The translations under genes and the position numbers were made by a program. From the NCBI RefSeq assembly GCF_001424145.1, contig NZ_LMQM01000005.1, positions 1 through 62,272 on the forward strand: a stretch of DNA of 62,272 bases, in the 5' to 3' direction. The notes beneath the pieces were generated by a model that made no database searches, had not been told where the DNA came from, and saw nothing but the letters and a program-made list of their open reading frames with translations. The DNA is from Chryseobacterium sp. Leaf404 (GTDB taxonomy: Bacteria; Bacteroidota; Bacteroidia; Flavobacteriales; Weeksellaceae). Numbering within the stretch: position 1 is the first letter of the stretch; the number at the start of each line of letters is the position of its first letter. This document shows, in pieces, positions 8,178 to 17,470 of the stretch.

Positions 8178-11100
8178 ATGAACACAACAAGTCAGGGAGC
8201 CTTGCATTTTGGTGCGGGCATCGACTTAACACAATGGCGCAGGGATATTCAAACAATGCGTCGTGATATTTTGGGGCTTACCCGAGATACACAAAATCAA
8301 ACTCGGAATATGGATTCTGCATTTAAGAATCTTTCTTTAGGAATTGCAGGGTATTTTTCAGTTGGAGCAATAAGAAGTTTTATTACCGAATTGATTAATG
8401 TTCGAGGTGAATTTCAAAAAACTGAAATTGCCTTTTCTACAATGCTTAGAAGTGAGGGGAAAGCAGCCGAACTCATGGGGCAAATGGTTGACCTCGCCGC
8501 AAACACTCCATTTAGTTTGCAGGAAGTTTCGGCAGGTGCTAAACAATTACTCGCATTCCAAATTCCCGCAAATCAGGTCGTTGACACTTTAACCCGTATG
8601 GGGAACATTGCTGCAGGTCTTGGCGTTCCTCTTTCAAGAATTAACCTCGTTTACGGTCAAGTAAAAGCCAAAGGCAAACTAATGGGAGACGATCTTCGTC
8701 AGTTTACGGAAGCAGGAATTCCCATGGTCGCCGAACTCGCTAAAAAATTCAATACAACTACCGGAGCGATCACAGAAATGGTTTCCGCTGGTAAAATCGG
8801 ATTTAAAGATGTTCAAGATGTTCTTTTCAACATGACCAACGAGGGCGGAATGTTCTTTAATCTGATGGAAAAGCAATCTAAATCATTATCCGGACAAGTC
8901 TCGAATTTGGGTGACACATGGGATCAGATGCTAAACAAAATCGGTGAGGGTCAACAAGGTATTTTAACTGATGGAATTCAGGGCTTAACCTACTTGGTAG
9001 AACATTACGAAGATGTAGGAAAAGCAATCTTGACACTAATTGAAATTTATGGAGCTTATCGCGCAGCTTTAATTTTCACATCTGCACTACAAACACGAAT
9101 TGCCGCGCCTGCAATAATTCAAGGTTTTGCAAATCTTATCAAAATGATCAGAGGCGCAACGGTGGCGCAAACCGCTTTAAATACCGCATCATTAGCAAAT
9201 CCTTATGTTTTGTTGGGAACTGCCATTGTAGCCCTGATTGCGATCGTCTACAACTACAAAACTGAGTTAGGTGAACTGATCGGCATAATTGAAAAACAAA
9301 GCGTTGCCCAAAAGGCACAGCAGGCCGTAACAGAAGCTTATAATAATTCTTTCGGTAAAGGAGTTGCCGCAACTAAGGCGAACATATCTCAGTTAATTGC
9401 AATTATTCGAAATGAAAGTTCATCTTTAGAACAGAGAAAGCAGGCTTATGAAAGACTGATCGCAATAGATCCGGAATTCAGAGGAACCCTTGACGCTCAG
9501 TATAAATCAACTTTCAGGCTCGGAAATGCTTTAGAGTATGTTACTGGCAAAATTGATGCTTTTGCAATGGCTCAGGCAAAGGTGGCTGCTTCCAGAAAAG
9601 TTTTAGAAGAATCTTTCGAAGAATCTTTCAAAGCAGGAGGTTTAAAAACTCAGGTCATGGATGCCGATGAAGAGGCAAAGAAATGGCGAAAATTAGACGA
9701 AGAAGCGAGAAAGGCGGGAAAGGCCTCATTAGACTATAATAGAAAAGCTTTCGCAGCCGAACAGAAACGTGATGCTCTCGCTGAAAAATGGAGGGAGCAA
9801 CAGAGTACAGCCAACAGTAAAACAGCGCTTTCAAATGCTATAATCCGGAATAATAACAAGGAAATTTCCCAAAAAGAAAAACAATTACAGTTACTTGAAA
9901 AAGAAATCAAGTTAGGGAAAATGAATGGTGAGGCGTTGCAACTCAAAAAGAAACAAGCTGATAAACTGAGATATGAATTATCTGGTTTTAAACCTGAAGT
10001 TATTCCCGAGGAAGAAATAGCACCTGCAACCGGCGCAAAAAAAGGAACTCAAAGATGGTATGAGGAAGAAGTCCAAAGGCTTGAGGAAGCTAATAAAAAT
10101 CTTGTTCCACAAACTAAACAATGGATTGCGAATCATGCGCTTATTGAAAAATACAATAAGATAATCAATTACAACAAAGCAAAGCCGGATAACCGACAAC
10201 TTGCGGAAATATTTCCTGATGGTAGCATCAAAAAATTAGAGCAGGATGCCCAGTTAATTACTGATGCACTTCAAAGGGTTGAAAATGGCGTTGTAAAGCT
10301 TAGAAAACTTGATAAGTACGGGAATGACAAGGATGATAAAGGCAATACTTTGTACACTGGCGAAAAAGTGACTAAAGAAGAAGCTATGCGCCGACTTGCC
10401 GAGATCAATGCTCGATTAGCTGCTAAAAGAAGGGAGATCGAGGTAAAAACCTTTGAAGAAGATATAATTGAGACAAAAAGACAGATTGAAGTAAAGGATA
10501 AATTATTGAAATCCGGATACAGTAAAGAAACGACTGATGAAATGTTTCCCAAAGTTAAAGATCTCACTTTTCTTCAATATTTGAACAATCTTGGTAAATC
10601 ATTGGAAACAGTAAAAGGGATTGATGCAGCCGAAAATTTAATAAAACTTAAAAGTGTTCTTGCTGATTACACTGGTGAAGCAACTTTCATCGATAAAATT
10701 AATAAACAAATCGATGAATTTAAAGTAAAATTCAAGGGTGATGAACTTTTCGAAAAGTTGGAAGTTTTTAAAAATGCAAATGAAGAAGGAACCACGGGCG
10801 ATGAACTAAATTCAAAAAATATCCTGGTTAAAAAGGCTCAGGATGAAGAGCTGGAAAGACAGAAAACAGCATACAGAAATTTACTTGATCAAAACACTGC
10901 ATTTGCTCAAAAAAAGATTCAAATTGAGAAAGAAACTGCTGATGCAATCAAAAAAATAAATGCTGATGTTAATCTTACACCGGATCAGAAGAAGTTTACC
11001 GCTGGATCAGTAGATAGAAAATCGAAAGAAGAAATTTCACAGCTTGCAGTTGATGAATTGACACAATCACAAGCATGGATGTCTTTGTATGGCAATATTG

Positions 11101-12704
11101 AGGAACTGACGGCGTATCAGATGGATATTTTGCTCAAAGAACTTGAAGCAAAGCAGGGAAGCCTTTCGAAATTATTAACACCCGTTGATTTCAAGATTCT
11201 TTTGAAAAATTTCCGTGATGTGAAAGATAGGATTTCGGAAGAAAACCCATTTTTAGGACTTTTTAATTCGTTGCAGGATTTGTTTACGTCTTTCGGTGAA
11301 AAATCAGAAGTAGCAGGAGAGGAAAGTTATAATGCATTTGAAAAAGCATCTAAAGGTATTAAATCAACCAGTAAAGCGGCAAAGGGAATACTTGATACAT
11401 TAAGCCCAATTAGGGAATATCTTAGCGATGCTGCAAATGATGCTATTGATTTTATTGGGCAAGTTGCTACTGTTGGAATCGCAAGTATGGAGGTTATAGG
11501 CCAGACAGCAAAATTAGTTAATACCACAATTACAAAAGCTACATTTTCGAACTGGATCACGGCTTTAATTCAGATAATTTATACAGCCATCAAAGCTATT
11601 ATTTCCCTCTTTTCTTGGATTGCTGGAAACAAAACAAAAAAGATTAATCGAGAAATTAAATCTTGGCAGGCGGCGGTTGATGATTTGAAAACTTCTTATG
11701 AGGAATTACAGACAGTGATTGAGAAAACAGCCGGAGAGGCTCAATTATCAATGCAGCGCGGATTAATTCAGAATCTGCAGGAACAGCAAAAGATACTTGA
11801 GCAAATGAGAGCTGCTGAATCGAAAAAGAAAAAAGCAGATCAGCAAAAAATTGCAACTTACACAAACGACATTCGGGAAATTAATAATCAAATCCAGCAA
11901 TTAGCGGATGATTTTAAAGCTTCTGTACTTACAACTGATTTTAAAGATTTGGCTGACAACTTAGCGACTGCATTAATCGAGGCTTTTGGTAAAGGTGAAG
12001 ATGCCGCATTGTCCTTTGAAAAAGTTGCTGATGAGGTTATGAAAAATGCTGTTGTAAATGCATTGAAAATAAAATTCATTCAACCGGTAGCTGAAGAGTT
12101 TGTAGATAAACTTTATGCTTCAATGGGATTTGGTGGAACCGGAGGGGCAACAGCTAATCAATCAGCTTTAAAGCAACAATACGAAGCAGCTATTGCTGAT
12201 CTGGATGCAAAGCTAAAAAATGCAAATTCGTTAAATGCTGTCGCTTTAAATTCTACAAAAACATATTATCAGGAATTATTAAAAAAATTAAACGCTGATA
12301 TTGCGGCAAATGCAATGTCTGGGGCTTTCGATGGTTTAAGTCAAGAGGAAATTGATTTACTTAAAAATGATTACAAGAACGACCCTCGAATTCAAGGCTT
12401 CTTAGATGGTATAAAAAATATCAATGAACTATTTGATACAACCTTTGAAGCAGCAGAAGGAATGAAGGGAGGTTTTAAAGGAATTACTGAAAAGACAGCC
12501 GGAGCATTGGAAGCGCAGTTTAATGCAGTCAGAATAAATATAGGTGCCATTTTCCAATTAATGAAAAAGAATCACATTGTCGGAAATGCTCAAACTGTTT
12601 TGCTTTCCCAGATTGAGGTTAACACAAGGAATCTTCATCAGATTAGAAAAGATATTTCAGAGCTAAACCAGAAAACCAAGGGGAAATTAGCCGGGTTACC
12701 TTAA
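8178..12704 (+). CDS. Phage tape measure protein, without other virion genes
   Basis: 1508-aa protein. The N-terminus (GALHFGAGIDLTQWRRDIQ, about residues 7-25) and the following domain at about 70-260 (VRGEFQKTEIAFSTMLRS, NTPFSLQEVSAGAKQLLAF, LMGDDLRQFTEAGIPMV) match the tape measure N-terminal domain of Bacteroidota siphophages. A hydrophobic segment lies near 334-361 (ANPYVLLGTAIVALIAIVY). Long coiled coils rich in K/E/Q follow, and a second hydrophobic block lies near 1120-1150. Tape measure proteins set tail length and help DNA entry. No tail, capsid, terminase or portal gene is present in the element, so its role here is uncertain. A six-codon frame (ATG 8161, TGA overlapping the start) with AAGGAG upstream could couple translation. 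A terminator follows at 12770. Confidence 0.85.
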   Translation: MNTTSQGALHFGAGIDLTQWRRDIQTMRRDILGLTRDTQNQTRNMDSAFKNLSLGIAGYFSVGAIRSFITELINVRGEFQKTEIAFSTMLRSEGKAAELMGQMVDLAANTPFSLQEVSAGAKQLLAFQIPANQVVDTLTRMGNIAAGLGVPLSRINLVYGQVKAKGKLMGDDLRQFTEAGIPMVAELAKKFNTTTGAITEMVSAGKIGFKDVQDVLFNMTNEGGMFFNLMEKQSKSLSGQVSNLGDTWDQMLNKIGEGQQGILTDGIQGLTYLVEHYEDVGKAILTLIEIYGAYRAALIFTSALQTRIAAPAIIQGFANLIKMIRGATVAQTALNTASLANPYVLLGTAIVALIAIVYNYKTELGELIGIIEKQSVAQKAQQAVTEAYNNSFGKGVAATKANISQLIAIIRNESSSLEQRKQAYERLIAIDPEFRGTLDAQYKSTFRLGNALEYVTGKIDAFAMAQAKVAASRKVLEESFEESFKAGGLKTQVMDADEEAKKWRKLDEEARKAGKASLDYNRKAFAAEQKRDALAEKWREQQSTANSKTALSNAIIRNNNKEISQKEKQLQLLEKEIKLGKMNGEALQLKKKQADKLRYELSGFKPEVIPEEEIAPATGAKKGTQRWYEEEVQRLEEANKNLVPQTKQWIANHALIEKYNKIINYNKAKPDNRQLAEIFPDGSIKKLEQDAQLITDALQRVENGVVKLRKLDKYGNDKDDKGNTLYTGEKVTKEEAMRRLAEINARLAAKRREIEVKTFEEDIIETKRQIEVKDKLLKSGYSKETTDEMFPKVKDLTFLQYLNNLGKSLETVKGIDAAENLIKLKSVLADYTGEATFIDKINKQIDEFKVKFKGDELFEKLEVFKNANEEGTTGDELNSKNILVKKAQDEELERQKTAYRNLLDQNTAFAQKKIQIEKETADAIKKINADVNLTPDQKKFTAGSVDRKSKEEISQLAVDELTQSQAWMSLYGNIEELTAYQMDILLKELEAKQGSLSKLLTPVDFKILLKNFRDVKDRISEENPFLGLFNSLQDLFTSFGEKSEVAGEESYNAFEKASKGIKSTSKAAKGILDTLSPIREYLSDAANDAIDFIGQVATVGIASMEVIGQTAKLVNTTITKATFSNWITALIQIIYTAIKAIISLFSWIAGNKTKKINREIKSWQAAVDDLKTSYEELQTVIEKTAGEAQLSMQRGLIQNLQEQQKILEQMRAAESKKKKADQQKIATYTNDIREINNQIQQLADDFKASVLTTDFKDLADNLATALIEAFGKGEDAALSFEKVADEVMKNAVVNALKIKFIQPVAEEFVDKLYASMGFGGTGGATANQSALKQQYEAAIADLDAKLKNANSLNAVALNSTKTYYQELLKKLNADIAANAMSGAFDGLSQEEIDLLKNDYKNDPRIQGFLDGIKNINELFDTTFEAAEGMKGGFKGITEKTAGALEAQFNAVRINIGAIFQLMKKNHIVGNAQTVLLSQIEVNTRNLHQIRKDISELNQKTKGKLAGLP

Positions 12705-12769
12705 AAATAAATATTAACAATTACTAACAAAATTTACAAAATATAGGTTCATATTTTGAAACATTGTAT

Positions 12770-12802
12770 TCCCGACTTTTTTTCATGAGGTCGGGATTTT
12801 TA
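12770..12802 (+). terminator. Terminator after tape measure gene
   Basis: TCCCGAC/GTCGGGA stem with a 13-nt loop followed by a T-rich run. Confidence 0.8.
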
Positions 12803-12830
12803 TTGTAAATTACAGCCTAAAAATTTTTAT

Positions 12831-13106
12831 ATGAGAACAGAAATTCAAACTTATTTTCAAATTGAAAAAGATTTAAAATTAGACTTTCCTGATATGTCTG
12901 ATTATGAAAGGTTATCTTTGGCAGTACAGATTCAAAGAAATCAACTTATTGAGAATGGTCTTAACGTTAGCACAGACGACAGTCATCCATCAGCACTTGA
13001 AGCTATTGCTATATCATTGGGCTTTAATGAATCTAATGAAGATGTAGGAGTTGGAAGAACTTTAAAGGAAATGTTAGAGGTTCAGAGAATGAACACTACA
13101 GATTAA
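12831..13106 (+). CDS. Hypothetical protein
   Basis: 91-aa acidic, helical protein (MRTEIQTYFQIEKDLKLDFP, SLGFNESNEDVGVGRTLKEM). No recognisable family. It lies in its own unit between two terminators, facing a minus-strand gene. It has no Cys cluster, no signal peptide and no membrane segment. Function unknown. Confidence 0.55.
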   Translation: MRTEIQTYFQIEKDLKLDFPDMSDYERLSLAVQIQRNQLIENGLNVSTDDSHPSALEAIAISLGFNESNEDVGVGRTLKEMLEVQRMNTTD

Positions 13107-13109
13107 AAG

Positions 13110-13133
13110 AAAGCCTCATAATTTTGAGGCTTT
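13110..13133. terminator. Bidirectional terminator
   Basis: AAAGCCTCA/TGAGGCTTT stem between the convergent genes ending at 13106 and 13136; T runs are present on both sides. Confidence 0.8.
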
Positions 13134-13135
13134 AC

Positions 13136-13378
13136 TTATTTCTTTTCATGATATTTTACGGTTGCACCTTTAGGTGGCTCGCCTGTACCTTTAGCAGTGT
13201 AAAATTCCATGTATCCACACTCATTACAAAAATACATAAATGCAGGTGTACTGGTTTTTAGAAAATCTATAAAACCATCATTGATTTCAATATTTGGCAA
13301 TGCTATCAGTTGTTCGGCTTCTAATGGCTGATCAGGATGGTTCACGCAAACTAATTGACCTTGTTCATTTTTTGGCAT
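13136..13378 (-). CDS. Small zinc-ribbon-like protein of unknown function
   Basis: 80-aa protein with two putative metal-binding pairs, CVNH near residue 11 and CNEC near residue 52 (MYFCNECGYMEFYTAKGTGE), as in a zinc ribbon. No signal peptide. I do not recognise the family. It is convergent with 12831-13106. Its upstream region carries one copy of an 18-bp inverted repeat shared with the region upstream of 17509. Confidence 0.55.
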   Translation of the reverse strand: MPKNEQGQLVCVNHPDQPLEAEQLIALPNIEINDGFIDFLKTSTPAFMYFCNECGYMEFYTAKGTGEPPKGATVKYHEKK

Positions 13379-13449
13379 AATAAATTCTTTTTAGTGTTAG
13401 ATCACATAGATAAGAATAATTTTTCTTTTGGCAAATAGGAAAAATTAAA

Positions 13450-13467
13450 TTCCGTATTTATACGGAT
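13450..13467. repeat. Left arm of 18-bp inverted repeat around a cargo cassette
   Basis: TTCCGTATTTATACGGAT; its reverse complement with one mismatch lies at 17471-17488. The first 14 bases are identical. The two copies bracket 4.0 kb that holds the membrane proteins and the sce7726/sce7725 pair. Confidence 0.6.
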
Positions 13468-13507
13468 AATAAGTTAAGAAAATGAAGCCCTAATTAAGAG
13501 GATATTT

Positions 13508-14311
13508 TTATTTTATTCCTAAGTTTATTAATTGTTCAAATTCTTTAGCTTGTTCAATAGATGATATTGTTGCTACATTGCCAGTAATTATTTCATCGAT
13601 ATTGTTTAAAATTTTTGTTTCTAAAAGTCCAATTGTAGTGCTTAAAGAACCATTTTCCTTGCATTTAATAATAAATTCATACTCATCTGTACTTAAATAA
13701 TCCTTAAGTAGATTCATTGTAGGTTTATCGTAATGCCAATGGACTAACTGTTCATTAATAACACATTTTTCAACAAACATTATCAATCTACTATAAAATA
13801 TATTTGCTACAAGAATGCTTTTATGTAATTTTTTTCCTAAAAATGGACGATGATATGTTAGTTTTTTTTGCAAAGTTTTATAATAGTCAAAGAAAGTGCT
13901 TTTTTGCATTTCTTTTAACTCAAGAAGAAGTTGTTCTCTCTCACTTATTTGCTTTGACGATTTGTATAAATCATTTATTTCATCTTCAGTTAAGACATTA
14001 TAAATTATAGATATGGTATAGGGAAATTCAAAATTAAATTGCGTTATTAACTGCCAAACTTCTTCGATTGCTAAAATTCTTTTTTCTTGACTATAACCGT
14101 ATGTAGATTTCTGAACATCTATCATATTATTAATGAATGAAGATTTTTCAGAAAGCTGATTTTCAAGAGTTTTTAGTTTAGATTCCGTTTTAAATCTAAA
14201 TTTTTCACTTTTATTATTAATAACTAACTGACCAATTAAATAAGCTACTCCAGATATTATGACACTTGTACCTCCTGCCCAACCAACTACTTGTTGTAAA
14301 GTTAAATCCAT
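13508..14311 (-). CDS. Membrane-anchored coiled-coil protein of unknown function
   Basis: 267-aa protein starting MDLTLQQVVGWAGGTSVIIS, with one N-terminal membrane segment (about residues 8-30). A charged coiled coil (KTESKLKTLENQLSEKSSF, about 38-60) and a helical soluble part follow. An ATG 39 bp upstream extends the frame, but the start at 14311 places the membrane segment at the N-terminus. It lies 48 bp downstream of 14360-14725 on the same strand and probably shares its transcript. No enzyme motif is visible. Its place in a cassette with sce7725/7726 makes a defence or host-interaction role possible but unproven. Confidence 0.6.
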   Translation of the reverse strand: MDLTLQQVVGWAGGTSVIISGVAYLIGQLVINNKSEKFRFKTESKLKTLENQLSEKSSFINNMIDVQKSTYGYSQEKRILAIEEVWQLITQFNFEFPYTISIIYNVLTEDEINDLYKSSKQISEREQLLLELKEMQKSTFFDYYKTLQKKLTYHRPFLGKKLHKSILVANIFYSRLIMFVEKCVINEQLVHWHYDKPTMNLLKDYLSTDEYEFIIKCKENGSLSTTIGLLETKILNNIDEIITGNVATISSIEQAKEFEQLINLGIK

Positions 14312-14359
14312 AATTATAGTTTTCGCAAATATAATAAAAAGCCTTCTCAAAAAGCCAAA

Positions 14360-14725
14360 CTACAATGTAACTAAATACTTTCTGAAACTTCCATTATAAG
14401 CCAACTGCTGATCAGAAATTGCGACATTGCGCCAATACAGATAATTCTCAGCTTTGTATTTTTCATCATCCTTCCTGACTATTGGTTCTTTCAAGTAAAT
14501 TAAAAGGTTAATAAAGACGTTTGCGAGGTTCGGAAATCTCTGAGCATCCGTTCGCTTCAAAAGTTTCTCAATACGGTAAGAAAGCCTTTGAAATATGTGT
14601 GAGAGATAAGAATCATTGTAGAAGTGGAAACAGTAATATCTCAAATCCTTTTGTTCGGTGCCGAAAATCACATCTTCAACATATCCCATAAAAGTAGGCG
14701 TGAGAATTAAGAAGTCTGCTTCCAT
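14360..14725 (-). CDS. Hypothetical protein
   Basis: 121-aa soluble protein (MEADFLILTPTFMGYVEDVI ... RNVAISDQQLAYNGSFRKYL). No family recognised. It overlaps the upstream membrane-protein gene by 19 bp on the same strand, so the two are probably co-translated, which argues that it is real. Aromatic-rich and helical; no metal or nucleotide motif. Confidence 0.55.
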   Translation of the reverse strand: MEADFLILTPTFMGYVEDVIFGTEQKDLRYYCFHFYNDSYLSHIFQRLSYRIEKLLKRTDAQRFPNLANVFINLLIYLKEPIVRKDDEKYKAENYLYWRNVAISDQQLAYNGSFRKYLVTL

Positions 14726-15399
14726 GTTTTTTGTGAGACGTTCGTATTCGGTGTATTCATTTCATCAATTTTTACTACTAAAATTTCTCGGCTCGTATTT
14801 TCAGCTCTATAAAATAAGTATTGGTCGTTATAGTACAATAAAAATGATGTTGGATATTTTTCTCGCACTTTTTCAGTTGTTATTTTAACATTTCTTATTT
14901 CCTCATTTGGGTCAACACTCATTAGAGCATCTATTCCTATTACAGATACAAGAAGAAGTAAATATAATAAACCCTTCATCACTAGATCTTTATTTAGGAT
15001 TAAAGAAGTGTAAATAAAAATCAATACAAATATGTACATGATTGCATAAGCATAATTTTCCAGAATAAAATGCTTAGCAAAAGCAAATAGCCCAAATCCA
15101 ACTATAGTTGCAACCCATTCTATGATTAGTAAGTAAATATTTTTCTTAATAAATCTATCTGCAGCCAATTTATATAATGTCGAGCAAAATACTAAGAAAG
15201 CAAAAACAGCCGTTAATACAATCCCATCTGAAATCAATTGAGAAACCGAGAAGAAGGTTAAAACATTTCTATTTAAAATTAGCAATATTAATGATTGTTT
15301 TAATCCTGCAAAAATTGTTGGAAGCAAAATAAAAAATGAAGAATATTCTTTAAAAAATTGAATGTCTCTATTGCTGTTGATTTTTTCGTACAATGTCAT
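14707..15399 (-). CDS. Polytopic membrane protein of unknown function
   Basis: 230-aa protein with about five hydrophobic segments between residues 15 and 165 (for example FFILLPTIFAGLKQSLILLI, LITAVFAFLVF-type and IMYIFVLIFIYTSLIL stretches). A soluble C-terminal tail of about 60 residues follows (VREKYPTSFLLYYNDQYLFY), which may face the cytoplasm or periplasm. First gene of the leftward group 14707-14360-13508. I do not recognise the family. Confidence 0.6.
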   Translation of the reverse strand: MTLYEKINSNRDIQFFKEYSSFFILLPTIFAGLKQSLILLILNRNVLTFFSVSQLISDGIVLTAVFAFLVFCSTLYKLAADRFIKKNIYLLIIEWVATIVGFGLFAFAKHFILENYAYAIMYIFVLIFIYTSLILNKDLVMKGLLYLLLLVSVIGIDALMSVDPNEEIRNVKITTEKVREKYPTSFLLYYNDQYLFYRAENTSREILVVKIDEMNTPNTNVSQKTWKQTS

Positions 15400-15823
15400 G
15401 ATCTATTAGTTTTCTTGTCGAATTTACAAAAGATTAATCATTCAATAGTTACGTTTTTTATCTCAACACTAAACTCTTGCAGTATTTCTAAAATATTTTG
15501 TTTTTATCTTGGCGTGAATTTCCTTCCTTGTACTCCTTTCAATTTGTTGCTGATTATTAGTCAGGGTACTGTTGCCTTTATTAAGTTTGTCGGCAATATT
15601 AGGAACTAAAAACCATGTGTGAAGCCTGAAAACAATTCTCAACATACGCGATCGGAATTTTAAATCTTGGATCTGGAATTTCAGTTTTGGTAGAAGTGGA
15701 TTTCATTAGTGGCACCAGAGCTGTTGAAAGTATAGTTTTAAAAAGACTTTATCCGAAAAGGTCTTGTTATGATTTTGAAAAGTGGGATGATAAGTTTTAA
15801 GATAATATGTATATTTGTCCGGT
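15400..15823. other. Gap between divergent cassette genes; possible gene remnant
   Basis: 424 bp without an acceptable gene. A plus-strand frame from about 15640 to the TAA at about 15800 reads IGILNLGSGISVLVEVDFIS and then RLYPKRSCYDFEKWDDKF. It has no start codon and has a stop just upstream, so it may be the 3' remnant of a lost gene. TATATTTG at 15810-15817 looks like the promoter of the next gene. Confidence 0.3.
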
Positions 15824-16390
15824 ATGAATGACTATAAAATTCGAACAGCTATAAAAAATATAGAATTCATTAATCATTTCTCAGAGCCAGATACAAAGGT
15901 TATTGATGAGATGGGATTAAATTTAGGAAGTTCTATAATAGATATCGCGGTAATAAATGGTACAATGGTGGGATATGAAATTAAATCTGATCATGATACC
16001 CTTAATAGACTTGCCGGACAGATATTAGAATATAACAAAGTTTTCGATTTTTTAAATATTGTAACATCGAAAAAATTTGCTTCTTCAATTAAAGAACATG
16101 TACCGCAATGGTGGGGTATTATAGAAGTTGAAGAAAAGGACAGCGAAATTAAAATCCATCAAAGACGTAAGGCTAGAATTAATAAAAGCGTATCATCATT
16201 TTCTCTCCTACAGTTGTTGTGGAAAGAAGAATTAGGAATAATGATCGATAGATATGCTCTTCCGAGATCATTAAAATATAAGTCCAAAAAAACTATCTGG
16301 ACTTATATTTCTGAAGTATTAGATATTGATATTATAAAAAATGATGTTAGATCTTTTTTAAAATTACGAACTAGTTGGAAATCTGTTTAA
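15824..16390 (+). CDS. sce7726 family protein, PD-(D/E)xK-like
   Basis: 188-aa protein of the sce7726 family. Its core, KVIDEMGLNLGSSIIDIAVI followed by GYEIKSDHDTLNRL, has the D...ExK pattern of PD-(D/E)xK nuclease folds (Asp in IDIAVI, Glu-x-Lys in YEIKSD). The family is named from Sorangium and often sits beside sce7725 ('beta family') genes in accessory islands; its biological role is not settled. A TTG 9 bp upstream could extend it. ATG 15824 follows a TATATTTG box by only 6 bp, so the mRNA may be nearly leaderless. Its 3' end overlaps the convergent sce7725-like gene by 20 bp. Confidence 0.8.
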   Translation: MNDYKIRTAIKNIEFINHFSEPDTKVIDEMGLNLGSSIIDIAVINGTMVGYEIKSDHDTLNRLAGQILEYNKVFDFLNIVTSKKFASSIKEHVPQWWGIIEVEEKDSEIKIHQRRKARINKSVSSFSLLQLLWKEELGIMIDRYALPRSLKYKSKKTIWTYISEVLDIDIIKNDVRSFLKLRTSWKSV

Positions 16391-17429
16391 CAACAAAGGT
16401 TATGTGATGATTTGTTCCTATTTGTCGCCAAGTAGTTGAGTTTCCTGGTCCCCCAATATCATTTGCCTTGTCCTTTATCTGTTTATCTCCCCATGAAAAA
16501 AATTCGCCACTAAAAATGCCACTGTTTAAGATATTTCGACTTAGTTCATAATATTGTTCTGAACCGTGTTTTTTAATCGACGCACCTTTAAAAATATACC
16601 AAGTGTTTTCATCTGTATATCTTATAGAAGCACCTATTGTCATCAATCTAGGATCCATTCCTTCTATATCAGGATTTGAAATGACATAATCTGAAAACTT
16701 CGGCATTCGAGTTAGTTTGTCTGCCTGCAGCTCGAAATACCTATACAACACAACTTCTATTCTATCAATTTGTGTTGTAGAATTAGTTTTACAGCTACTA
16801 AGATTCATAGGAAAACTTGTAGAAGCAAAATAAAAATCTTTAAATTGATTTAAATTGTTAATTGAATTGATTAATGCCTTTGATGATACTTGGGCCATGT
16901 GAATATTCTGTGGAAGTAGATAATTCATATCTAACAATAATATCACGTTTGATAATTTGCAACCCACACTTTCTAGTATTCTTTTAATCTGATCATTGAT
17001 GTCAAATTCCTCTTGGTCTTCAAAATTCACCCTTATGCAGATATTTTCTTGATAAACTAACTGCTGCAAAATATCATCTGATGTATTGATATGAATAACT
17101 GGTATTGGAGAATATTCCTCTTCTATGAGACCATCCATCAAAGCATTTATTGTTAATTTATTTCCGTTAAATCTTTCATCTAAATTATTAGTATCTAGAA
17201 GAATTGCGTCACTACTATCCCAAACACTTACAATACTTTTTACCGTTGATGCTATCTGTTTTTCTATTGTTGAATTTTCTCTATCATTGACATAATCCCA
17301 AGGAACAGAAGGAACTTCAATTAATGGTAGAATTAAAGATTTTACATCTATTCCAAGTGTTTTTAATGCATCGAATTCTCTTTTTTGCCTTTTAAAATAG
17401 GCATGTAAATTTTGTTTTCCATAATAAAT
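16371..17429 (-). CDS. sce7725/'beta family' protein with non-standard start
   Basis: The C-terminal part (from ATG 17141, 256 aa) matches the beta family paired with sce7726 proteins: FYFASTSFPMNL, RIEVVLYRYFEL, MTIGASIRYTDENTWYIFKG, then WRQIGTNHHITFVV. The same frame is open and family-like a further 96 codons upstream (IYYGKQNLHAYFKRQKREFD, then LGIDVKSLILPLIEVPS). That restores the usual length of about 350 aa. The extension contains no ATG, GTG or TTG near its beginning; the only fitting initiator is ATT at 17427-17429, directly after an in-frame TAA. Either ATT is used, or the start codon has been lost and the gene is decaying. Function unknown; paired with 15824-16390 tail to tail. 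Confidence 0.65.
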   Translation of the reverse strand: MYYGKQNLHAYFKRQKREFDALKTLGIDVKSLILPLIEVPSVPWDYVNDRENSTIEKQIASTVKSIVSVWDSSDAILLDTNNLDERFNGNKLTINALMDGLIEEEYSPIPVIHINTSDDILQQLVYQENICIRVNFEDQEEFDINDQIKRILESVGCKLSNVILLLDMNYLLPQNIHMAQVSSKALINSINNLNQFKDFYFASTSFPMNLSSCKTNSTTQIDRIEVVLYRYFELQADKLTRMPKFSDYVISNPDIEGMDPRLMTIGASIRYTDENTWYIFKGASIKKHGSEQYYELSRNILNSGIFSGEFFSWGDKQIKDKANDIGGPGNSTTWRQIGTNHHITFVVKQISN

Positions 17430-17470
17430 GTTTTAAATATGCCAATGTATAATTACTTACTAATATTTTA

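Noticed and set aside
8178..12704. Calling element 1 an intact prophage
   Set aside because: Apart from the tape measure gene there is no head, tail, portal, terminase or lysis gene.
15640..15800. Coding remnant upstream of sce7726
   Set aside because: Readable as protein in one frame but without a start codon and too short to identify; noted only in the gap description.
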